From the NCBI GenBank assembly GCA_036873755.1, contig JAVTVY010020430.1, positions 19,048 through 83,047 of the forward strand: DNA of 64,000 bases, read 5' to 3'. The notes beneath the pieces were generated by a model that was given only the letters and a program-made list of their open reading frames with translations, ran no database searches and had not been told where the DNA came from. Numbering within the stretch: position 1 is the first letter of the stretch; each line of letters starts with the position of its first letter. The position numbers and the translations under genes are program-made. The stretch comes from Hanleya hanleyi. Its lineage: Eukaryota; Mollusca; Polyplacophora; Lepidopleurida; Hanleyidae. Of the stretch, positions 55,046-64,000 are shown piece by piece.

Positions 55046-57187
55046 CTTGACGGGGTGTTGCATTCCCATGGATCGATGTTTATCCACCAACAGATGGCAT
55101 CCCCTATATGAAGGCCATTTTGTTTAATGAAAAAAACATACATACATGTATGAATATCCGCGCATGTGCCTGTGTCAGCAACTTTTGCACACGGCTGGTA
55201 TTGCCACAGGGGCCTATCTAACACTGGAGAGAAACTTTGTCACTGTAGTTTCAGCTTTCTTGTAGGCTGGAGTCACGACACATCTTCAATGGCCACTGCA
55301 AAAGTATTTCACTGGCTAGATTATACGTTATTCGGCTTGACATTATTCATTTCTCTGTCGATCGGTGTATATTATGCCGTCCAAATGAAGAGGAAGAAGA
55401 TCAAGTCGTCCACGGATGAGATGCTGGTTGGCGGAAGAACAATGGGCATAATTCCCGTGGCCCTGTCTTTGTTTGTCACCTTCATGTCACCGGTCGGGAT
55501 CATGGGGGTACCCACGGAGGTATACACGTTTGGTGGGATGTACATGCTTCAATTGATTGGGATGCTTCTAATCACACCGGTCACTTTCAACATCATACTG
55601 CCTATCTACCACAGATTGAAACTAACAAGCGCCTACGAGGTAAGGGATATGACAATTCCATACATTAGAGGGTCAGTATGGAGGGTCCATACATTAGAGG
55701 GTCAGATATCCCCTCTTTGTATGGAGGAAATTCCAAAGATAGGCGCCATAGATTCTCCATAGAATATATCCGCGTTGATTGTAGGAAGTTCATTCTACCA
55801 CTATTAGCCACGATTTTCAATCAGACGTGAAAAAACTATACTTTTAGCATGTGTCAATAATTGACAACCGTGATATTCATGTTTGCACGGTTATGAAATG
55901 TCCCATTGGGAGATTCCATCACAGTCTATTTCATACAAGTAACAATCGAATAAAACTTGATGAAATGTGGCTCGTGCCAATGCGACAGCTTTATCACTTC
56001 ACCGTTCTCAGTAAATTTTTCTTAATCACGCAAATTGTTGTCTCACAGGGAAATACTAATCTGGAGAGGATGGTAACAATGCCACCAGAGAGCTACTCAG
56101 ACAGTGGAGTTATCATTTATTTTTTGCTTTTCATTACTGCCATGGACAATTTTGCTGTATTTATTTCCCCTCCAAATGGTGAACTTTTTATGCACATTTG
56201 GGTGCATGTTTTTTATGTGCAGCCATTGAAATAATACGTGACGATAGGAGTGAGATGCAGTATGGAAAAAAATTTAATTGACTAAAATTGACTCATGCAG
56301 TACGGTTATTTAAGTTATATTTTATATATTATAGTGTTTACCATGTATACATGGCAGTGTGACTATGCGTCACAGGACCTACGAAGTAAGGTAGGCATTA
56401 GGACAGGCACTGAGCTCTTGGCAATCCCACCCCCCCCCCCTTCCCCCCCAGCCCCAAGTTGAAATCCTGCCTATATTAAGATGGGCACATGCAGCCCAAG
56501 TCAGAATCACCAGAGATTTTCGATTAAAACAGTATTGAATATTTTGTTGAAGATTAAAAGTGATGGGATTGAATGAATAGTTTACCAGTTACTGTGCTGA
56601 TGTGAATCTGTGACACACCAACACACTCTGTGGCAGTGATTCTGTGATCTGAGTGATTCTGTATCCCTTAATCAAGGAATCAAAATTTGAAATGACAAGA
56701 AAAATTTAGACATAATTACACATGTAATGTTTTTGTTTAAATTATATCCCAGTGTGATATATAGTCAATATTCAAGAAGTACAATCAAAGTTACTTTATC
56801 TAGTTAAATTCTACCCAAAGAAAATAAATTAAGACCCTTTAAACATGCCGTCAATGCCAGATGTTGAGTTTTATACACAGCTGTAGGTCAGGGCTCTGGG
56901 TGCATATATCATGTTTCCATACCCTTAATGCACACAACAGCGGCAAAACAAAGCCTCCTTGAACAACCTATCTTTATACAGGAAATTCTTAACCCAGAAA
57001 ATACCATTCTCTCACAAAAGAAAACAATTTACGTCAGGAACGCCTTTTTTATTAAGCTAATTTTGTTAGGTAGGGGGCCTACTTAGATCCAATAATTGTC
57101 ATGAAATTTCTTTGGTTATATCTTAATTGCAACTATGTTTGTTCCTCAAACCTAACATACTTGAGCTATACATGTATAACACACTTT
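55046..57187 (+). repeat. Tandem duplication, unit 2
   Basis: Second unit, ~340 bp shorter than unit 1 because of many small deletions in the stretch after the exon (55,840-56,110 versus 53,340-53,960). The rest is nearly identical, including the C-rich tract at about 56,430. Confidence 0.85.
55266..55639 (+). CDS. SLC5-type Na+/solute symporter, first coding exon (copy 2)
   Basis: Same exon as copy 1; the 117 predicted residues from ATG 55,289 are identical and the donor GAG|GTAAGG (55,640) is kept. It may be an alternative first exon of the same downstream gene, one of two gene copies, or a misassembled second allele. The intron differs far more than the exon, which favours selection on the exon or two alleles with an unequal intron. 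No following exon is visible before the window ends. Confidence 0.7.
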
Positions 57188-60100
57188 CATTTGAGAGTCC
57201 AGACATTCCACCATTCATGTGAACAAATTGTACTAAACATGGAATAATTAAATTCACACTACCCATTTCTACAGTATCAGTACTATGTTACTATCTGTAG
57301 CAGATGAAACCCAGAAAACTTAAACAATTAAAACCAGTAAAGAAATTTGTCTGTTGAATAACAGAAAATATGGTATGGAGATTTGAATGAGTAAACTACT
57401 AAACAACTTACATGATACCAACAAAATGTCCCAACACAAGCTATAAATTCCTCGGGTGGCTTGCAGGACAGCTTTGTTTCACCCTCAGTAAATTTTATCA
57501 TTGTTGCTCACAGGCTAATCTGAAGGATGATACCAGATCTTTCTATGTTCTGCTGGGTTATTGCTTCAGGCTGACTTAATTGGTTGATGTAGGATATTTC
57601 ATCATCAGTGGCAATTTGATGTAGGATATTTCATCATCAGTGGCAATTTGACCTAAATTTGAAGCCTGCATGATTTGGTCTGTGATGAAATGTTTGGATG
57701 TGAAATAGGATACACGTTAAAGGCCACAGTTTACATATATCTATAACAATATACTGAATTGTGTGTATTAAGAATGGCAAGTTGCCTGGTAATAGCAGTG
57801 TAGATAAATGCACTAACAAATGATGGAAAATTATTATTTCCTATTTCATTATCCCATCACGTTTTGTACTGTGTTATATATACAGTGAAACATACAGCCA
57901 AGGCTTCCCGATGGGCATGACAGTGTATTCGCTGAGCTACCAATAAATAATAATAAAAAATAATTATAAATCAAATTTTCATCAGAATTCGGTCAACTCA
58001 GAACTTGCTCGTAACAATGCCCTAATGCACGTTCATGCCAAAAATCAAGGTTCTAATGTCAACGGTTCTCCTTATTTTGCCGACGAAAGGATTCGGATGG
58101 ACTGACTGACTGACTGACTGACTCATTACCGGACAATTTGCGATCTGTAGCCTACTTCGTAGGAATATTTTTCCATTTGAAAATATACACTGATTATTTA
58201 TGGCCCCACTTCTGATCGAACACCATGTTTTTATTTCTCGAAGCTATGCATTTGTCCACGTCATTCCTCTGCAGTATCAGTTGATAATAATTTGGGATCC
58301 CGAAGGTTTTTCCTTAGCATTTCGAAAAGGCACATTTGTAAAATAAATGGATGAGGTATTCCTTTTCCTGAGCACGAAAAGTACACAAGAATCAGAATTG
58401 ATTTTACCTCATGACTTCAAGAGATTGTTTTTCACTAAGATCCTATGGACTATCTTATACTGGAAGTACTGCAGTTCAGTTTACGTCGTAACATAATTTA
58501 TATTGCTAGAAATCGACAACCATAGTAACCTTAAAATTTAATTCTTCTTCCCTTTTTTGCTATCTCGATTTATATAACCGAAGCATTATTAAAGCCAACT
58601 GAGTAATTGGTAAATGGTAATTCATGAGCAGAAAAGGTTGTGGAGAACTAAGCTGTAGATTTAAACTTCTACTACACTTTCCAGCAAATTTTCCTCTGTG
58701 GTTATCTCTCTTGTCCACTATCCTGCAGACAGAAAAAGAATGGTGTATGTAATATGTAGATTGATGTAGATCAGAAAAAATGCTTGCAGCATTCCATGAA
58801 TATTTTGGAAGCAGAATGGAAAGAAAATATTTCTAAATACAGGGAAATTATTATGCAAATGTTTGACCAACACTCGATTTTAGAAACTTATCACAAGAAG
58901 TCTCATAATACATAATGTTGGAATTAAACCATGATACTGATGGACAGAAAAGTGGACGAACAGACAGACCGACGAGGACCTGACCAATGAAACATACAAA
59001 AGGTACATCTACAGGTTACATTCTATATTGGACAGAAGTTTCACCGGCCTACCTTCAGTAGGTCTCAAGATATTGAGTCCCGGGAAAAGAGGGCGGACAG
59101 ACGGATGAACAAACGGGGTAAACTGGATTCCGATTGTCCGTCCGTCCGTGTGTCAGTGCATCCATCTGTAAATCTGTCTGTCCGCCTGAAATTCGTTTCC
59201 GGGCAATAACTTGAGAGCCGCTCGTCATGCCACCTGGTAACAAAATCTAAATTCGGTTTCCGGGCAATTTGAGGAGTCCTTGGCGGATTCTTGTCAAATT
59301 TGGTATGCAGATACCATGCCATGAGTTGTGGCTTGGGTTTCCATTTCGCAATCCTGAACTGTTAAGGGGCTGAGGGGTTGTACCACTTCTGGTGCCTCAT
59401 GTTTGTATTTGTAATGGATATTGTCACACAAAACAATGCTTTTCACAAAATGGAAAAAAGAAACATCCAGACATGTTTATATACATGATTCATGTGTCTG
59501 GTCTCTCAGAAATCGCACAACATATGGTGGCATGCGGCGGCAAAAGTGTGAACATAATAATACCGCTATCCCGATTAGCAACATATGAAAATTGTCAAAA
59601 CTTTGCATTCGACACCACCTTGAACTATAAGAACCTATTGTCTGAAGATGATGAGTTGTTGTGGAAGCATGACTTGATGACACATCCATCTCAACCCCAT
59701 CATTTTGTTTTTCACAATCAAGACATTGTATTGCTAAAGTAATACTTCAGTGACAAATTGTGTCCTGTGGCCTTGGTAACAGTGCACCAGACTGAATCGG
59801 ATACCGATCAATGTATCTAGATTCCTAATAAGTCAGATTGGGTTCAGTGATTCAAGATTTCTTGCTCGGAAATAACCATAATAAGGCATCTACGCGTACA
59901 TTTTGGCGTTATGGTTTAGTTCTGACAAATATCCAACCAAACGGACATTAACAATTGAATAATGTCATCAAGTGAACTGTTCTTGAAAATCTGGGTGAGA
60001 AAACATCTGTATATTAGTCCCAGTTTAAAGACCACAACATTTAATTACAAGCGCCAGGTTCGACATTCATTAACACGACAATATCACACCTATTTCCAGT

Positions 60101-60316
60101 TCTACCCTCTCATGGTACTCGACTTAGTTGAGTTAATCATTCCTATAGGTGGCGATAGGTTACACTTACACATCACCAGAATAAATGCGTGCCATGACAG
60201 AAATATTGGTTTCACATCGTCAGTTTTTTGTGACAACTATCTCACCCCACAGACGTTTTCATATTGGATATTTTAATATTAGACTGCCACTGTATCTCTT
60301 ACATATGGTGGCCGAT
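57188..60316. other. Gene-poor region
   Basis: AT-rich. Notable items: a 29-bp direct repeat (TTGATGTAGGATATTTCATC) near 57,582-57,640; a (GACT)n run near 58,107-58,124; and, at 59,160-59,350, remnants of the dispersed repeat of 1-1250 (TTTCCGGGCAATAACTTGAG, GGTATGCAGATACCATGCCA). A 116-codon non-repetitive frame at 59,392-59,742 has no recognisable domain. Confidence 0.4.
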
Positions 60317-60968
60317 AAGGGACATCGCTGCATTGTTTCAGGTATGTGGTTTGGTAACACGAAGGCAGGATGCGAAGCGCGAAGGCAGGATGCGAAGTGC
60401 GAAGTCAAACACGAAGGCAGGATGAGATTTGCGAAGGCAGGATGCGAAGTGCGAAGGCAGGATGCGAAGCGCGAAGTCCAAACACGACTTCGCGTTTCGC
60501 ATCCTGCCTTGTGTTTGGACTTCGCGCTTCGCATCCTGCCTTCGCACTTCGCATCCTGCCTTCGCGCTTCGCATCCTGCCACCACTTCCTCTTTTCCGGA
60601 CTTTCGCGCTTCGCATCCTGCCTTCGCACTTCGCATCCTGCCTTCGCGCTTCATCTTGCCTTCGTGTTTGGACTTCGCGCTTCGCATCCCTGCCTTTGCA
60701 CTTCGCATCCACTGCGCTTCGTGTTTGACTTCGCATTTCATCATCCCTGCCTTCGTGTTTGACTTCGCACTTCGCATCCGGCCTTCGTGTTTGACTTCGC
60801 ACTTCGCATCCTGCCTTCGCGCTTCGCATCCTGCCTTCGTGTTTGGACTTCGCGCTTCGCATCCTGCCTTGGCACTTCGCATCCTGCCTTCGTGTTTGGA
60901 CTTCGCGCTTCGCATCCTGCCTGCGTATTACCAAACCACATACCTGAAACAATGCAGCGATGTCCCTT
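60317..60968. mobile_element. 652-bp foldback element with GAAGGCAGGATGCGAAG words
   Basis: Inverted ends AAGGGACATCGCTGCATTGT...TTTGGTAA (left, 60,317-60,360) and the reverse complement (60,925-60,968). Between them about 25 words of CGAAGGCAGGATGCGAAG(T/C) are found, first forward, then from about 60,485 inverted. The 264-codon plus frame and its minus-strand mirrors are produced by these words and are not genes. No clear target duplication. Confidence 0.8.
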
Positions 60969-61271
60969 CACACTGGTGACAGAATAGAAGCGAAACTGAC
61001 AATGTGCGTTTTAGGTATATGAACGGTATGATAAAGGTAACATGAGAAAAACTGGCAAAGTGGACCTGGGAGCTTTTTTCTGGCGAACCTGAAGAGGCAG
61101 ACATTCACTAGCAGAACATTTCCTAAGCTAAGTTGTTAGGGTGCTGGATTTGGAAGCGAGGTTACACATGCTTACATTTATATGCTACTAGATGTTATTA
61201 TCCGATTCTCATGCCCCGTATGATCCCCAGTTTGTATTTAGGAAGATTCGGTCAAATCGATATATATATGC

Positions 61272-61625
61272 AATTTCATATGGTGTTCCATTTCGGCCAT
61301 TTTGCGTCGCGCGTCGCAGGCGACGGGAAAGGCGACGGCGCCCTTCCCGTCGCGTTCTTATAATGTTAAGAGATAGAACGCGACGCGACGTCGCCCTTTT
61401 TAAACGCGACGTCGCCCACGAGGTCGTGTGTGACGTCGCCCTTCCCGTCGCGCGTCGCGCTTCGCTTTAATCAACACAACGCGATGGGCGACGTCGCCCA
61501 CGACGTCGTCCATGACGTCGCTCGCGACGTCGCCCATCCCGTCGCCCTTCCCGTCGCCTTCTTATAATGTTAAGAGATAGAACGCGACGCGACGTCGCCC
61601 TTTTTAAACGCGACGTCGCCTTCCA
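61272..61625. repeat. GCGACG-rich element related to the 36-kb foldback
   Basis: Starts ATGGTGTTCCATTTCGGCCA, close to the 35,973 element end (ATGGTGTTCTATTTGGGCCA). It is full of GCGACG / CGTCGC words with a ~60-bp block (TTCTTATAATGTTAAGAGAT...) given twice at 61,354-61,416 and 61,558-61,620. It also shares the AAGAGATAG spacer word. The right end lacks the matching inverted terminus, so it is truncated or a solo arm. Confidence 0.65.
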
Positions 61626-61629
61626 GTAT

Positions 61630-64000
61630 TATAGGACAAAATCGATCTGCGCATGCTTAGGGAGCAGCTATTGCGATGTGGGTCGTATGGCGAGGCCGTC
61701 ATTTCATGAATGATCTCTGCCACTATCGATGAAGAAAATGTCGGCGTAAATGAATAATGCTTATCCTGCATTATCGTATAGCTTTTAAACGGTGTTAAAT
61801 ATTAGTCCATGCTTGGAATGATACCTGTTATGAAATTATCTCTCGGAAAGTCTGTAACTCGCTGTGTTGTACTATACACATTATATTTTAGCTTCCAACA
61901 GATATGCGCAACCCCCACATCCGTACTCGAGTGAATGTGTGTGAACATAATTCTCTCTATTCTTTCTAACAATTGATTGAAGAATATTAGTTTTTCTGCA
62001 CTCTTCGAATTATCCGGCATTTCCACGATCGTACTAGACGTTTGACGACAATTGAACTTCAAATATTAGACGAGTTCTTGGAGTTCGGGTAAGTTGCTCT
62101 CAACTCATGGCCGTAGGCAAGGGGGGCATGGCCCCCTCCCCCCAAATATTTGCAAGACAAACAAAAAATAGACGTGTTTGTGAAATACATATTCCCCATG
62201 CGCGATTGTCAGAGGGGAAAGTGGTCGAGCAGACGAAACGAGGCATGTTTAAGCATACAGTTAATAGGGGAGTTCCGAATCGCCTTTTACATCTAGACTG
62301 CTGGCGCTCGTGTTGCTAAGAGTTGAGAGTTATTCTTGGCCTTATTTTCTACGAAAATCTGTCGTCGATAATTGCGTGTATAACATTCTCTAATCGAACT
62401 TGTAAATCAATGAGAAAATCAAGTCCGTCTCAGTGCACCAGCGCGGGCAGTTGCGAATCACTTTGGTAAGAAGCGGATCACGACATCTAGCGGTCGTGAG
62501 TGGTCAGTTATCACCAATATCCCAATAGGCGAAAAATGTGGTATCACATGCCTGGACTTTGTTGGATTGCCATTACTGAGGCAGAAATTGTTCATAGACA
62601 ATGACGGTCTGATCTGTCCGACCATGCCTTATACGGAAATTATCCTCACTAATTAAATTAATTCTCTCAGGATTTGGATAGTTCGTTATTTGTTCACGGA
62701 CGACACCATTCATTTAAGATTGAACCTGACGGACCTGGTTCAATTCAAACCTGTCGAAAATGTTTCCCCATCTGACTTGATATAGTGCATGGAATTCAGA
62801 TTCAAATTTAAGAAAGTTACACACACGTTCCATCGTGTTGCTGACAGCTGAACGAATTCTACTCGCATATTCAACATTACAATATATAAACTCTTTAAAT
62901 GGACATCGGACATCTATTTAGCATCTATATTTGGACAAAAGAAAATAGAGGAAAGGACACACAGATATATTTCCCCAATTTTAATAATGAAATCTTTAAT
63001 TTTGAAATCTTTGGTATGTGTGTGGTGGGGTGGGGGGAGGCTTGGGATGAGGGGTGAAGACTATCCCGTTCTGTGACTTAAAATTATTCTAAAGCAATAA
63101 CTTTGCCCAAGAGACATTTGTCTGTGTGGAGTCTTCAATGTCACAATTCGTAATCCGGAATTGACATCTCTAATGCCGCATTATGTTACAATGCTGGCGA
63201 GGGTTATCGCAAATCATTAGATATTGTCTTTGACCATTAATATGATTCAGTCACTGAAACGAATACTGAAATTACCACTTAAAGCCATTTAATTTCTCGT
63301 AGATTCAACACTTAAGAAATCACACGCGTTTTTGTCCCAGCGTGAGCTTGCCATTGGGTGGTACCGGAAGCATTACCATGCCGAAGTGACCGAGAAACAA
63401 ACAACGCAGTTCGGTTGTTCGACATTTATTTGGGTCCACAGAAACAGACGTTCCAATAAAAATAGAAAAGATTTACACAGATGCTTTATTGCAATAAATA
63501 TAAGGCGTTCATTAGGAAAGTTATCCGCCGGTCACCGTGATTCGGAACCCACAAAACTACTGTATAAATTCCCTCAAAAATGTACAAAACACGTATTCCC
63601 TCCAAAACCACAACCTGGATTAGTCGCTGAGCTAATTAGTTTGCACAACGTTTTTTGTGTTGACCAAGTTTGAGGTTCAATAACCCTGGAAAGAAAATAC
63701 CCACACATAAAAGCAAGAAAAGACAAAAATAAACTGGTTACAACGTGTGCGTTTTTATGTTGAGTTTTATTCACTGGGAAAGGCCAAGAAAGCATCTCCA
63801 GTCATCTGGGATCCTGGAGCTTCCGAGGCCTAGGCGGCCCCTGGACCCTCGCCTTATTGTGCCGTCATAGTATAGCTCCCCCCGCCCCAAATCTGAAAAC
63901 TTGTCTACGTCCTTGTAACTGCATGGGTTCTTTCCACAATTTCAAGAAAAATTCAAATCTCGTTTATATGCACTCTTAAAATAATTCATGAATTTTGTTC
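61630..64000. other. Gene-free region to window end
   Basis: AT-rich DNA. A 113-codon frame at 63,332-63,673 and others are non-repetitive but show no recognisable domain; an AATAAA at 63,728 follows it by ~55 bp, so a terminal exon cannot be excluded. A G-rich stretch is near 63,020-63,055. Confidence 0.35.

Noticed and set aside
59392..59742. 116-codon frame
   Set aside because: Non-repetitive but without recognisable domain, splice context or poly(A) signal; not enough to call a gene.
60185..60979. 264-codon frame and several minus-strand frames over 200 codons
   Set aside because: Produced by GAAGGCAGGATGCGAAG word repeats in a foldback element.
63332..63673. 113-codon frame followed by AATAAA
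   Set aside because: Possible terminal exon, but no family, no clear acceptor and no partner exons.

Overview
The window is eukaryotic nuclear DNA, most likely from a marine invertebrate. Genes are few and intron-containing, repeats dominate, and there are CACTG/GT-AG style exon borders, poly(A) tails, a Tx1/L1-like LINE fragment and a Polinton/Maverick element. Words such as ACATGTACATGTA and TAGGCCTA recur, as in many molluscs, echinoderms and amphioxus. I cannot name the phylum from the sequence. Only one ordinary host gene is recognisable: an SLC5-type sodium/solute symporter exon, present twice.

Layout. 1-12.2 kb is a duplicated block of non-coding repeats holding a ~145-bp satellite; every satellite monomer carries a CTCF-like core (CCAGGGGGCGC), and monomer orientation flips near 5974. 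12,173-20,134 is an ~8-kb transposon-like element inserted into that satellite, with an 8-bp target duplication and matching ends; it is filled with two satellites and one small gene-like exon. 21,145-27,247 is a 6.1-kb foldback element (giant inverted repeat) at the edge of the same satellite. 27-35.9 kb is mostly unannotatable, with a small hairpin MITE and a 5'-truncated LINE. 35,973-37,629 is a second foldback element.

38,255-51,814 is the main find: a 13.6-kb Polinton/Maverick-type integrated virus-like element. It has long terminal inverted repeats (TIRs), AG...CT ends and an imperfect 6-bp target duplication. Its genes all read rightward: a small tail-anchored protein, two tandem PC4-like paralogues, a chromodomain integrase, a membrane protein, a packaging ATPase, two conserved Polinton structural ORFs, a penton-like minor capsid protein, a basic virion protein, a double-jelly-roll major capsid protein and an adenain-type protease. 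I see no DNA polymerase B. Several genes are frameshifted and the protease has lost its catalytic His, so this copy is decaying. Most genes have a private TATA-like box 39-58 bp before the start codon, often overlapping the stop codon of the gene before. The TIRs hold NRF1-like palindromes, an ETS/CRE composite and a 26-nt piece of the element's own ATPase gene.

52.6-57.2 kb is a tandem duplication carrying the SLC5 exon. 57-64 kb is repeat-rich non-coding DNA with two more foldback-like elements (60.3-61.0 and 61.3-61.6 kb).

The genes that work together are those of the Polinton: integrase for insertion; ATPase, protease, capsid and penton proteins for virion assembly; PC4-like proteins perhaps for ssDNA binding or transcription.
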